Below the pieces are notes generated by a model. It was not told the origin of the DNA and ran no database searches. It saw only the letters and a program-made list of their open reading frames with translations. From JAGOEF01 sp964511665 (GTDB lineage: Bacteria > Bacteroidota > Bacteroidia > Bacteroidales > ML635J-15), in the NCBI GenBank assembly GCA_964511665.1, contig CAZEHA010000042.1:1-33739 (forward strand): 33,739 bases of DNA, written 5' to 3'. Shown one piece after another: positions 1-9,645 of the stretch. A program made the translations under genes and the position numbers. How positions within the stretch are numbered: position 1 is the first letter of the stretch; every line of letters starts with the position of its first letter.

Positions 1-3000
1 ATTTCCTGTTTGGCTGTATGCATGCCCGATTGAGCGCTTATCTGAATTTTGGCCACACCGGTTTTTGGGCTGGCTTTCAGCTTGAACTGCACATACTGCT
101 CACCTTTTTTATCGAATACAATGGTTTGCGAGCTTTCCCCGTCGATACTAAGCATGTCGTTGGTTCTTACCTGCAAATTCACCGATTTTATACTATTATC
201 CATGCTAAAAACACTTACAGGCAGGTACACCTCTTCTTCGGGCCCCAATACACGTGGCAATGTTCCCAAAAGCATCAGAGGCTTGGTTACCGGCGTCGAT
301 TTTTCGGCAGAACCATATGCTGCTTCGTGTCGCGCAACAACCATAGTACGAACCGATCCTACGTAAGCCGGAATTTTTATGGTATGCTGTGCTGTTTTTC
401 CTTTTTCGAGGTAGAAAGGCCCAATAAAACGTACCATGGGTTCGAAACGATTGGCTTTGAGTTCGCCCATACGTTCTTTTAAGTTATCGCCGCCGCCAAT
501 GCTAAGCAAACGCTCGATGTCGACACCAAAAGCGCCTATCACAAAATCGTACATATCCCATGTGTTAACACCCAGTGCTTCGCGACTGTAGAAATGCGAC
601 CACGGATCGGGCGTTTTGTGGTTGGTGAGATACAAAATGCCTTCGTCGACCACCGCAATGGTGTACGACATGGGTCTGCCATCCTTTTCGCTGATCTTAA
701 TAGTTACATCGCTTTCCGATTTAAGCTCATTGGGCATCGAAATTACCGGATGTAAATGCGTTGCCGGGTCTTCTACCGTTACCGGTATCACACCATACAT
801 TCTTATGGGCATATCGTTGGCCGTTTGACTATGCGGTTGAAACAAACTGATGTTTATATACACATTCGGAGTCATATCGGCCGTAGCCTTAAAACTAAAT
901 TCGGTAGATCCTGAGCCGGTTTCTTTCCAATAAGTCTTAAGCACTTTGCTGCCGTTTTCTATCGAAATAAGGGCACGCCCTTTCACCGAAGGAATATTAA
1001 CAATAATGTCGTCGCCAACGGCAAATGTGTCTTTATTCGCAGTAAGTATCAGCTTGTCGATACCTTTTTGCGAGATATCATCATCGTAGTAGTAATCGTA
1101 GCTGCTTACATAAAAACTCATCGATGCGGAATGTCCACCCTGTTTGTCTTGAACCATCAGAATGAAATTTCCGTATTCCGATACCGGCACATCAAAATCT
1201 ACCGAACCCTGACCATTTTCGATTACAAAATTTTTACGTGCAATTGCATTGTTGTAGTTGGCCGAAGCATAGTTGGTTTTGGTGTTTTCGTAATCGTACC
1301 ACCACGAATAATTATATTTATACATGGTCAGCTCCAGTTCCTTCTTTCCTTTGATTTTATCACCGTTTCTATCGACAATAACCACATCTAATTTCTCGGT
1401 TTTTCCCGATTTCAGATACGAAGTTTTCTCCAGAGTTTTATTGTAAATACCAATGTATTGCGAATAGGGGTGATATGCAATTCCTTTTTCGTAAATACTG
1501 AAATTACCTCCTTTTTCGAATATTTTGGCTGTAAGCTTTGCGTGTAGCTTACCCGGCGCCAAATTGCCCAGGTCGAGATTTACCGCTTGATGCAACTTGC
1601 CATTTTCATCGGTAAGTCCGTCGAAAAGGGTTCTGGTAGTAAAACTGAATCTTTTGGTAAAATCGATAAAAGTGTATTTGGGGAACTTATCGAAACCGGT
1701 ATACGATTCTTCGAGACTGATATTGAGTGTGGCTTTTAAATCTTTGGCCACGGCACCATGCAACCAAAGTGCGGTTAATGTGGCAATAACATCGCCGTCG
1801 CCCGAAATATAAGCTTTGTTGAAGTCGATATTTATGTTAATCCTGTTGGGTTTAATGGTCTCTACCGGTATGGTTTTATAAAACACCTCGTTGCCCACAC
1901 TTATTTTAACCGTATAATAACCGGTGATGTCGTTCTGCCCGGTTTTCAGCCTGAAAACATGATAGGCGTTGGTATTTTTATTTTGCACTTCGCGATATAC
2001 CAATTGGCCATTCGGGTTGGTAAATTCAAGAACTACAGGGTGTCCTTCGGGTATAAGTTTATCAATATCCTGCAATATAAAACTCACATAAATTGAATCG
2101 CCTGGTCGCCACACTCCACGTTCTCCAAACACAAATCCTTTCGAACCACCCGAGTTGGCTCCCGAAACATTGAATTCGCTCAGCGATAAACTCAATGAAT
2201 AGGTTAGACTTACATACGCTTTGTGCTGGCCGGTAGAAGCAACCACAAAATAGGGCTTTTCGTTGGCAGGCACCGATATTTCAGCAATACCGTTTGCATT
2301 AGTGGTGCCCGAGGCCACCACCTGCATCTGATACGAATATATATTAACCTGAGCATTGGCAACAGGGGCTGTAGAATGCAGGTCGTTTACAATTGCCGTA
2401 ATTACATTAGCTTTACCTTGTTTTACTGTTAAACCAATGTCGGAAGCCAAAATATTACGGGCAATGGCATTTTTATAACCATAGTAGCTATCGGAACAAG
2501 GGTCTCCTGAATTGGGGGAATAACTGTCGTAGTAATCGTACTCGTAACCATAGTCATATTCATAATCGTAATAATCGGAAGAATACTGATATGAATAATC
2601 GGTATATCGTTCCCAAAAACGCGACTCATCGTCATTTGTTACTGTAACTTGCTCAGCATTGTTGTCGAGACAGGGGTATAAGGCATTCTTTTTTCTGAAG
2701 TTAATTTCTATGCGGTAAATGGCGCCGGGCTCAGCCTTTATCATTTCATTCAGGTCGAGGGTAAAACGATTCCAAACGCCAAAATCGGTAATTCCGCTCT
2801 GCGTCAAATCGACGGTTTGTTCTTTAATAACCTTGCCAACACGATTAAGCTGATAGATCTCATCGAACGAATTGCTTTGCAGAAATTGTAAAATATTGTT
2901 TTCGAAGATTTTGGTAATTCTTACGTCAACGGCTTTTACATTAACAGCCTCAAACGGAAAAACAAGACCGGCATCGGTTTCAGGCAGTATAACACCTGTG

Positions 3001-4037
3001 TTTACAAGCCTTACCGCAGGTTTTAATAATTCGAAATACAATGGTTTGGTTAGCCCTGCATCCAGATTTTTCCCTTTCAGGTTTCTAATCCCTGCGTCCA
3101 CCACCAAATCATACTGTCCGTTCAGTCGTTCCCCCGGAATTATCTTTATTATATTATTGCGGATAATATAACTGGCATTGTTGATTGTTCCCAACTGTAT
3201 TAATCCTTCGAGAAACTGTTCCGACATCAACGGGTCAGAAAACTGCAGCACAACCTGTTGTTCCGGAAAATTTCTGATTTGCACGTCCATGATTGAGAAA
3301 TCGCCCAATGCCGGCAATATGTATTCTAGGTTTTTACTATAACCGACACCAATGGCACTGCCATCGCAATCTATTCTCAGTTTTTGCTTTTCGGCGGTTC
3401 GTGTTATGTTACTTATTCTGTATTCGTAGGTTACATCATCAATTCGTTCATAGTTTATCTTACAATTGGTACTACCAATTTTGGCTGTAAGCATTTTTTT
3501 AATATCCTCTTCTTTTTCAACATCAGCAAATTTTATAGTCCCCACAACTTCTTGTTCCGAAAAATCGTCGAGATTAGTTGTAATAAGCTCCTGAACCGAA
3601 ATGTCGTAGTTTTGCCTTTTTACCTTCAATTCAAAATTAAACGTACGAAATTCTTTGCCGATATCCTTATCTAATGCTTTTAGGTTTACACTTACCACAT
3701 AGTTCTGTCCCGAAACAAAAGGCTTATCGGGAGTAAATACAACGGTGTGTTGGTCAACCCAGGTGGTTTTGCCTGCTAACTTAGGGCTTATTTCTATTAC
3801 ATTTTCCGGTTTCTTATTATCGCCAACCTGTTTCATAAACTGGTCGGTAAACTGAACAATAACCTCACTGCTTTTCGAAACTACTCCTCCGCTATAGGCA
3901 GAAATATAAGGTTCAAACATCAACGGATCAGAAAGGCTGGTTTTACGAGTACCACCCAAAGTAATAATAAGTATGTAAACAAAAATTGCAGCAATTAATA
4001 CTGCTCCAAGATAATAAATCAGGTTTTCCTTTTTCAT
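1..4037 (-). CDS. Alpha-2-macroglobulin family protein (partial; C-terminus beyond the window)
   Basis: This frame stays open from an ATG at 4035-4037 to the left edge (about 1345 residues). The protein starts with a short basic stretch and one hydrophobic segment (about residues 7-27) with no lipobox, so it is probably anchored in or exported across the inner membrane. Long runs of beta-rich Ig-like (MG) domains follow. The diagnostic A2M-domain sequence VDEGILYLT...PDP is at about residues 1120-1135 (plus positions 600-650). The thioester domain would lie beyond the edge, so its CxEQ motif cannot be judged. Residues about 487-505 (2523-2579) are almost only Tyr and Asp. In the family, bacterial A2Ms trap or sense proteases in the envelope. 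The gene starts 42 bp after clpC and may be co-transcribed with it. No penicillin-binding protein 1C partner is visible. Family assignment is secure; the function is inferred. Confidence 0.9.
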   Translation of the reverse strand, partial: MKKENLIYYLGAVLIAAIFVYILIITLGGTRKTSLSDPLMFEPYISAYSGGVVSKSSEVIVQFTDQFMKQVGDNKKPENVIEISPKLAGKTTWVDQHTVVFTPDKPFVSGQNYVVSVNLKALDKDIGKEFRTFNFELKVKRQNYDISVQELITTNLDDFSEQEVVGTIKFADVEKEEDIKKMLTAKIGSTNCKINYERIDDVTYEYRISNITRTAEKQKLRIDCDGSAIGVGYSKNLEYILPALGDFSIMDVQIRNFPEQQVVLQFSDPLMSEQFLEGLIQLGTINNASYIIRNNIIKIIPGERLNGQYDLVVDAGIRNLKGKNLDAGLTKPLYFELLKPAVRLVNTGVILPETDAGLVFPFEAVNVKAVDVRITKIFENNILQFLQSNSFDEIYQLNRVGKVIKEQTVDLTQSGITDFGVWNRFTLDLNEMIKAEPGAIYRIEINFRKKNALYPCLDNNAEQVTVTNDDESRFWERYTDYSYQYSSDYYDYEYDYGYEYDYYDSYSPNSGDPCSDSYYGYKNAIARNILASDIGLTVKQGKANVITAIVNDLHSTAPVANAQVNIYSYQMQVVASGTTNANGIAEISVPANEKPYFVVASTGQHKAYVSLTYSLSLSLSEFNVSGANSGGSKGFVFGERGVWRPGDSIYVSFILQDIDKLIPEGHPVVLEFTNPNGQLVYREVQNKNTNAYHVFRLKTGQNDITGYYTVKISVGNEVFYKTIPVETIKPNRININIDFNKAYISGDGDVIATLTALWLHGAVAKDLKATLNISLEESYTGFDKFPKYTFIDFTKRFSFTTRTLFDGLTDENGKLHQAVNLDLGNLAPGKLHAKLTAKIFEKGGNFSIYEKGIAYHPYSQYIGIYNKTLEKTSYLKSGKTEKLDVVIVDRNGDKIKGKKELELTMYKYNYSWWYDYENTKTNYASANYNNAIARKNFVIENGQGSVDFDVPVSEYGNFILMVQDKQGGHSASMSFYVSSYDYYYDDDISQKGIDKLILTANKDTFAVGDDIIVNIPSVKGRALISIENGSKVLKTYWKETGSGSTEFSFKATADMTPNVYINISLFQPHSQTANDMPIRMYGVIPVTVEDPATHLHPVISMPNELKSESDVTIKISEKDGRPMSYTIAVVDEGILYLTNHKTPDPWSHFYSREALGVNTWDMYDFVIGAFGVDIERLLSIGGGDNLKERMGELKANRFEPMVRFIGPFYLEKGKTAQHTIKIPAYVGSVRTMVVARHEAAYGSAEKSTPVTKPLMLLGTLPRVLGPEEEVYLPVSVFSMDNSIKSVNLQVRTNDMLSIDGESSQTIVFDKKGEQYVQFKLKASPKTGVAKIQISAQSGMHTAKQE

Positions 4038-4079
4038 AGCTTTTATTGAAGTTATTAGTTAGGTTATTATACGCAAACA

Positions 4080-6608
4080 TCAGTTTGTCTGCAGGTTATC
4101 AGAATCAATATGATTATGGTGTTTTTGAATTTTTAACTTAATTCCGCTTTTCTGATTAAAGCCGACATTTATGGTATCGCCCATAGAAATTTCGGAACGC
4201 AGAATGTACTCGGCCATGGCATCTTCAATATATTTTTGAATAGCTCGTTTTAAAGGCCTGGCTCCAAACTGTGGGTCGAAACCTTTTTCGGCAATAAAAT
4301 CTTTGGCGGCCGGCGATATCTTAATAAAATATCCCATGGCTTCAACACGTTTGAACATACCTTTCAACTCGATATCGATAATTTTCCATATTTCTTTTTT
4401 ACCCAGTGGGTTGAACATAATAACATCGTCGATACGATTCAGAAATTCGGGAGCAAAAGCCTTTTTCAATGCATTTTCGATTATACTTTTAGAACGATCG
4501 GCATAGCTTTCTTTGTGGGTTTTGGTTTCGAAGCCAACGCCCTTGCCATATTCGGCCAACTGCCGGGTACCGATATTAGAAGTCATAATAATAATGGTGT
4601 TCCTGAAATCGATACGTCGGCCCAAACTGTCGGTAAGGCGACCTTCGTCGAGCACTTGCAGCAGAATATGAAACACATCGGGATGGGCTTTCTCGATTTC
4701 GTCGAGTAGCACCACCGAATAGGGTTTGCGACGGACTTTTTCGGTTAGCTGTCCGCCTTCTTCATATCCCACATATCCAGGAGGCGCACCTACCAATCGA
4801 GATACACTAAATTTCTCCATGTATTCGCTCATGTCGATGCGCACCAGGGTATCTTCCGAATCGAAAAGGTATTTCGCCAACACTTTAGCCAATTGAGTTT
4901 TACCCACTCCGGTAGGCCCTAAAAAGATGAAAGTGCCTATGGGTTTGTTTGGGTCTTTTAGCCCTGCGCGGTTTCGTTGAATGGCAAGGGCTACTTTTTT
5001 TACAGCATCATCCTGACCAATTACGCTATCCTGCAATTCGATGTGCATGTTCAGTAGCTTCGATCCTTCGCTCTGCGCAATGCGTTGTACCGGAACTCCG
5101 GTCATCATAGCTACCACTTCGGCCACATGCTGTTCGTCGACAGTTTCGCGATTCTTACTAATTTCTTCGTGCCAACTGCGCTTTGCCATCTCAATTTTAT
5201 TTTCGAGCTCTCTTTCTTTATCGCGAAACGATGCTGCTTTTTCGAAATTCTGGTTTTTCACAGCATTCAGTTTTTCGAGGCGAGTATTTACAAGGTCTTC
5301 TTCAAGTTTCAAAATCATTTCGGGTACGTTGATAGCCTTGATATGTACCCGGCTACCGGCTTCGTCGAGTGCATCGATGGCCTTATCGGGAAGACTGCGA
5401 TCGGTAATATATCGCACGGTTAGCTTAACACATGCTTCGAGCGCTGCATCGGTATATAACACATTGTGATGCTCTTCGTATCGTTCTTTGATATTGGTAA
5501 GTATGGCTAGGGTTTCGTCTTCGCTGGTAGGCTCCACGATAACTTTCTGAAAGCGACGCTCCAATGCACCATCTTTTTCGATGTACTGACGGTATTCATC
5601 GAGTGTAGTGGCTCCAATGCATTGCAGTTCGCCCCGCGCAAGCGAAGGTTTCAGCATATTGGCAGCATCGAGTGAACCGGTAGCTCCACCTGCTCCCACA
5701 ATAGTGTGAATCTCATCGATAAACAGAATAATGTTGTTCGATTTCGACAATTCATTCAGAATGGCTTTCATCCGTTCTTCGAACTGTCCACGATATTTAG
5801 TACCGGCTACAATGCTTGCCATGTCGAGGGTAACAACTCTTTTATCGAACAATATATGTGACACTTTTTTTTGGACAATACGTGCTGCCAGACCTTCGAC
5901 TATTGCTGATTTTCCCACACCGGGCTCACCAATCAATACGGGATTATTCTTTTTTCTGCGACTCAATATCTGGGCAATACGTTCTATTTCGGTTTCCCGT
6001 CCCACAATAGGATCGAGCTTTCCTTCTTCCACAGCCGAAGTAAGATCAACCCCAAAAGCATCAAGGGTAGGGGTTTCAGATGTCTTCGACTTTGAACCCG
6101 ACGAACGCCCATGTCCACCACCTATGTCTTCTTCATCGGCATCATCGTCGTCGTCCGACATCGAATCAATAGGATCGATTCTCTCGAGCGCGTTACGCGC
6201 CGAATTGTAGTCAACACCCATCGAATCTAAATATTGTGATACCGAATTCGGGATCTTGATTAAACTCAGCAACAAATGACCCGAATTTACCTCGTCGTTT
6301 TGCAGGGTGGTTGCTTCTATCACCATAAATCGGTGTACCCGCTCGGCAATTTTATTGTAACCAATACTATCGGTATCGGATGTACGCAAATCGTTATTTT
6401 CGTTGCGCACTCTGTTTTCCACTTTTCGCTTTAAATCGTCGATATTGATGTTGAACGATTGCAGCAATTCCACACCCATCGAGGTTTCGTCGCGTAATAT
6501 TCCAAGCAATAAATGCTCGGGACCAATCTGCTCGTTGCCTAATCTAACAGCTTCTTCTTTGCTGTAATTCAACACACTAACTACTTCTTTCGAAAGTCTT
6601 ACACTCAT
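4080..6608 (-). CDS. clpC: ATP-dependent Clp protease ATP-binding subunit ClpC
   Basis: An 842-residue Hsp100 unfoldase that feeds substrates to ClpP in the cytoplasm. An N-terminal Clp_N double repeat (about 1-145) is followed by a very acidic linker (about 150-162, a run of Asp/Glu). The first AAA+ module has Walker A GEPGVGKS at 227-234 and Walker B ending in DEIH at about 298-301. A UVR-type coiled segment (about 440-475) is the mark that separates ClpC from ClpA. The second AAA+ module has Walker A GPTGVGKT at 564-571, with LLDEIEK near 634-640. A VGF tripeptide at 691-693 sits where the ClpP-docking loop is expected. The length is normal for the family. The gene is divergent from gyrA across 250 bp and is followed by the macroglobulin gene. 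No McsA/McsB or CtsR partner is nearby. Confidence 0.97.
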   Translation of the reverse strand: MSVRLSKEVVSVLNYSKEEAVRLGNEQIGPEHLLLGILRDETSMGVELLQSFNINIDDLKRKVENRVRNENNDLRTSDTDSIGYNKIAERVHRFMVIEATTLQNDEVNSGHLLLSLIKIPNSVSQYLDSMGVDYNSARNALERIDPIDSMSDDDDDADEEDIGGGHGRSSGSKSKTSETPTLDAFGVDLTSAVEEGKLDPIVGRETEIERIAQILSRRKKNNPVLIGEPGVGKSAIVEGLAARIVQKKVSHILFDKRVVTLDMASIVAGTKYRGQFEERMKAILNELSKSNNIILFIDEIHTIVGAGGATGSLDAANMLKPSLARGELQCIGATTLDEYRQYIEKDGALERRFQKVIVEPTSEDETLAILTNIKERYEEHHNVLYTDAALEACVKLTVRYITDRSLPDKAIDALDEAGSRVHIKAINVPEMILKLEEDLVNTRLEKLNAVKNQNFEKAASFRDKERELENKIEMAKRSWHEEISKNRETVDEQHVAEVVAMMTGVPVQRIAQSEGSKLLNMHIELQDSVIGQDDAVKKVALAIQRNRAGLKDPNKPIGTFIFLGPTGVGKTQLAKVLAKYLFDSEDTLVRIDMSEYMEKFSVSRLVGAPPGYVGYEEGGQLTEKVRRKPYSVVLLDEIEKAHPDVFHILLQVLDEGRLTDSLGRRIDFRNTIIIMTSNIGTRQLAEYGKGVGFETKTHKESYADRSKSIIENALKKAFAPEFLNRIDDVIMFNPLGKKEIWKIIDIELKGMFKRVEAMGYFIKISPAAKDFIAEKGFDPQFGARPLKRAIQKYIEDAMAEYILRSEISMGDTINVGFNQKSGIKLKIQKHHNHIDSDNLQTN

Positions 6609-6627
6609 AATTAATAATCTTTGGAAA

Positions 6628-6661
6628 CAAATTTAATAATATTTTTCATCTTACATTCAAA
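6628..6661 (-). promoter_or_regulatory. Probable clpC promoter (-33/-7 type)
   Basis: On the minus strand TAAATTTG (6628-6635) matches the Bacteroidota -7 consensus TAnnTTTG. A TTTG (6658-6661) lies upstream with a 22 bp spacer, slightly longer than the usual 19-21. The predicted transcript start, near 6621, leaves a leader of about 13 nt, like other promoters in this window. Confidence 0.45.
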
Positions 6662-6760
6662 GTTTCTGTTATGAACAACAGTCGTGCCTAAAAGATTGTT
6701 TTAAAGTTGAAAAGGCAGTGTTTTATTTATAAACATTTATTGTTGAAAAAATAGCACAAC

Positions 6761-6783
6761 AACAACTCGGCAATTGAGTTGTT
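6761..6783. repeat. Perfect 8-bp inverted repeat in the clpC-gyrA intergenic region
   Basis: AACAACTC (6761-6768) and GAGTTGTT (6776-6783) form a perfect 8-bp stem around a 7-nt loop. It lies about 75 bp upstream of gyrA with no T-run following, so it does not look like a terminator. It could be an operator or a leader hairpin for gyrA. No clear -7 box was found for gyrA; TATATTTT at 6845-6852 is a near match but lies too close to the start codon. Confidence 0.35.
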
Positions 6784-6858
6784 TATACTATATTAGTATG
6801 TTTTTATGACTTAAGTGTAAGTAATTGATTTTTAGGTGTTTAGATATATTTTAATTTA

Positions 6859-9486
6859 ATGTTTATGCAGGTAGAAGAGCAGGGGTCACGCATTATTTCG
6901 GTGAATATCGAAGATGAAATGAAATCGGCATATATCGATTATTCGATGTCGGTAATTGTGAGCAGGGCATTGCCCGATGTACGAGACGGTATGAAGCCCG
7001 TTCAGCGCAGAATATTGTATGGAATGTCGGAACTGGGCGTTACATCAGGCAAATCGTATAAGAAGTCGGCAAGAATAGTGGGAGAGGTACTTGGGAAGTA
7101 TCATCCCCATGGCGATTCATCGGTATATTTAGCTATGGTTCGTATGGCCCAGGATTGGTCGTTGCGCTATTGCTTGGTTGACGGACAAGGAAACTTTGGG
7201 TCGGTTGACGGCGACAGCCCGGCAGCCATGCGTTACACAGAAGCGCGTCTGTCGAAAATTGCCGAGGAAACATTGGCAGATATCGACAAAGAAACCGTTG
7301 ATTTCATGCTGAACTTCGACGATACGCTCGAAGAACCCACTGTGTTGCCTACGCGCTTACCCAATCTATTGGTAAACGGTGCCAGCGGTATTGCAGTGGG
7401 CATGGCCACCAATATGCCGCCGCATAATCTGGGCAATGTTGTTGATGCCATTCATGCCTATATCGACAACAGCGATATCGAGATTTCGGAACTCACACAA
7501 CTTATTAAAGCCCCCGATTTTCCTACCGGTGGGATTATATACGGCTACGAAGGCGTAAAAGAAGCTTACGAAACCGGAAGAGGCCGTATTGTACTCAGGG
7601 CAAAAACCGAAATAGAAGTAGAACCAAACGGCCGCGAAAGCATCATTGTAAGCGAAATTCCTTATATGGTGAACAAGGCTGAGCTCATCATTAAAATTGC
7701 CGAGCTGGTTAACGAGAAAAAAATCGAAGGTATTTCGAATGTAAACGATGAATCAGACCGAAATGGTATGCGCATCGTTATCGAATTGAAGCGCGATGCA
7801 GTAGCCAATGTGGTACTGAATAAACTGTATAAATACACCTTGTTGTCGTCGGCCTTCAGCGTCAACAATATTGCTTTGGTGCACGGCCGTCCGCGATTGC
7901 TGAACCTGAAAGAGCTTATTCATTATTTTGTGGAACACCGGCACGATGTGCTCGTTCGTAAAACACGCTACGACCTCGATCAGGCCGAAAAACGTGCCCA
8001 CATACTCGAAGGTTTGCTAAAAGCTATTGACAATATCGATGAAGTAATTCAAATTATAAGGTCGTCGGCTACTGTTGACGAAGCACGCACAAGGCTTATC
8101 GAGCGATTTGACTTCAGCGACATTCAGGCGCGTGCCATTGTCGATATGCGTCTTAGGGCATTGGTAGCACTCGAAAGCGACAAAATTCAACAGGAATATG
8201 ACGAATTACTCGCAAAAATTGAATACTACAAACAAATTCTTTCGGATCTGGTGTTGAGAATGAAAATTATTCGCGACGAATTAAGCGAATTGAAGGCAAA
8301 ATTCAACGATAAACGAAAAACCGAAATTGTGTATGCCTCCGAGGAATTAAACCCCGAAGACTTCTATGCCGACGAAGACGTGGTTATCACAATCTCTCAC
8401 ATGGGATACATAAAAAGAACACCGCTTACCGAATTCCGTACTCAAAACAGGGGAGGAGTAGGTTCACGTGGCAGCACTACCCGCGACTCCGATTTCATTG
8501 AGCACCTTTATGTTGCTACAATGCACAATACCATGCTGTTCTTTACCGAACTCGGAAAATGCTACTGGCTGAAAGTGTACGAAATTCCCGAAGGTACAAG
8601 GCAATCGAAGGGTAGGGCTATTCAGAATTTAATAAACATTGAGCCCGAAGATACGGTTAAAGCCTATATCAACACCAAAAACCTGAAAGATGCCGATTAT
8701 CTCAAAGGTCGTTTTATTGTAATGGTAACCAAAAAGGGAGTATTGAAAAAATCGCATCTCGCCGATTATTCCAGACCGCGTGCTAACGGTGTTATTGCTC
8801 TTAATGTAAGAGAAGACGATAGTTTGTTAACTGCAGCGCTTATAGAAGACAGTGCTCCCGACAATCCGCGTTTCATTCTTATAGCTGCCCGTAACGGCAA
8901 GGCTATCAGGTTTCCGCACAATATTGTACGTCCCATCGGACGCACAGCAACCGGCGTTAAAGGGATGGAACTTACCGGCGACGACGAAGTTGTGGGAATG
9001 ATAGTGGTTCAGGACGGACAAGATGCATTGGTAGTTTCCGAAAACGGATACGGGAAAAAATCGATGGTTGAAGATTATCGCATCACCAACAGAGGCGGAA
9101 AAGGAGTAAAAACCATTAACATAACCGAAAAAACCGGTAAACTGGTTGCCATACTGGGAGTTTACGACAACGACCATTTGATGATTATCAACAAATCGGG
9201 AATTACTCTTCGAATAGCTGTGAACACCTTGCGCCTCATGGGGCGTGCTACTCAGGGAGTTCGACTTATCAATCTGAAAGACGATGATGCCATTGCCGCT
9301 GTTGCTAAAATTGAAGACGGCGAAGACGACCTGAAGGCAGCCAATGGTATGAATAACGGAAATACCGACGGTATGGTTCCCGAAATCAACGAGCTTGAAG
9401 GTATCGATACTGATGAAACCGTTGTTTTAGATGATGCCGACGATAGTGCAGAAACAGACGACACTGACGAAAACAACGAAGAATAA
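6859..9486 (+). CDS. gyrA: DNA gyrase subunit A
   Basis: An 875-residue GyrA, the breakage-reunion subunit that introduces negative supercoils with GyrB. The catalytic Tyr is residue 126, in the conserved AAMRYTEARL context. The quinolone-determining segment runs from about ARIVGEVLGK (71-80) to LVDGQ (106-110). The position matching E. coli Ser83 is Ser87, while the one matching Asp87 is Leu91. The C-terminal wrapping domain has a degenerate box near QNRGGV (529-534) and the main GyrA box NRGGKG at 744-749. The tail is strongly acidic. Translation may begin at Met1 (6859) or Met3 (6865), since neither has a clear ribosome binding site. The gene is monocistronic, ending in a strong hairpin terminator. 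GyrA rather than ParC is favoured by the intact RGGKG box. Confidence 0.97.
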   Translation: MFMQVEEQGSRIISVNIEDEMKSAYIDYSMSVIVSRALPDVRDGMKPVQRRILYGMSELGVTSGKSYKKSARIVGEVLGKYHPHGDSSVYLAMVRMAQDWSLRYCLVDGQGNFGSVDGDSPAAMRYTEARLSKIAEETLADIDKETVDFMLNFDDTLEEPTVLPTRLPNLLVNGASGIAVGMATNMPPHNLGNVVDAIHAYIDNSDIEISELTQLIKAPDFPTGGIIYGYEGVKEAYETGRGRIVLRAKTEIEVEPNGRESIIVSEIPYMVNKAELIIKIAELVNEKKIEGISNVNDESDRNGMRIVIELKRDAVANVVLNKLYKYTLLSSAFSVNNIALVHGRPRLLNLKELIHYFVEHRHDVLVRKTRYDLDQAEKRAHILEGLLKAIDNIDEVIQIIRSSATVDEARTRLIERFDFSDIQARAIVDMRLRALVALESDKIQQEYDELLAKIEYYKQILSDLVLRMKIIRDELSELKAKFNDKRKTEIVYASEELNPEDFYADEDVVITISHMGYIKRTPLTEFRTQNRGGVGSRGSTTRDSDFIEHLYVATMHNTMLFFTELGKCYWLKVYEIPEGTRQSKGRAIQNLINIEPEDTVKAYINTKNLKDADYLKGRFIVMVTKKGVLKKSHLADYSRPRANGVIALNVREDDSLLTAALIEDSAPDNPRFILIAARNGKAIRFPHNIVRPIGRTATGVKGMELTGDDEVVGMIVVQDGQDALVVSENGYGKKSMVEDYRITNRGGKGVKTINITEKTGKLVAILGVYDNDHLMIINKSGITLRIAVNTLRLMGRATQGVRLINLKDDDAIAAVAKIEDGEDDLKAANGMNNGNTDGMVPEINELEGIDTDETVVLDDADDSAETDDTDENNEE

Positions 9487-9507
9487 GCCTGATTTATAAG
9501 GTGATAT

Positions 9508-9545
9508 TAAAAAGACTCGTGAGATTTCAACGAGTCTTTTTAGTT
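9508..9545 (+). terminator. Rho-independent terminator after gyrA
   Basis: A perfect 13-bp stem (9508-9520 with 9530-9542) around a 9-nt loop; the 3' arm is T-rich and is followed by more T residues. It starts 21 bp after the gyrA stop codon. Confidence 0.9.
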
Positions 9546-9591
9546 TTTAGAATAGAGAGTAAAACCGTTTTTGTTCTTATTTGGCAAAGTA

Positions 9592-9623
9592 TTTGCAAAT
9601 TGGTTTTATTGTAATTAATTTTG
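9592..9623 (+). promoter_or_regulatory. Bacteroidota-type promoter of the TPR protein gene
   Basis: TTTG (9592-9595) and TAATTTTG (9616-9623) are separated by 20 bp, an exact match to -33 TTTG / -7 TAnnTTTG. The predicted start is near 9630, leaving a leader of about 16 nt. Confidence 0.72.
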
Positions 9624-9645
9624 AGCCGTATAAAAAATTTGAATT

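Noticed and set aside
18..3674. Several plus-strand frames of 65-154 codons across the macroglobulin gene
   Set aside because: All lie antisense to the continuous minus-strand macroglobulin frame and show low-complexity translations.
5041..6210. Plus-strand frames of up to 159 codons inside clpC
   Set aside because: They are complementary to conserved AAA+ coding sequence; Ser/Phe-rich shadows without promoters.
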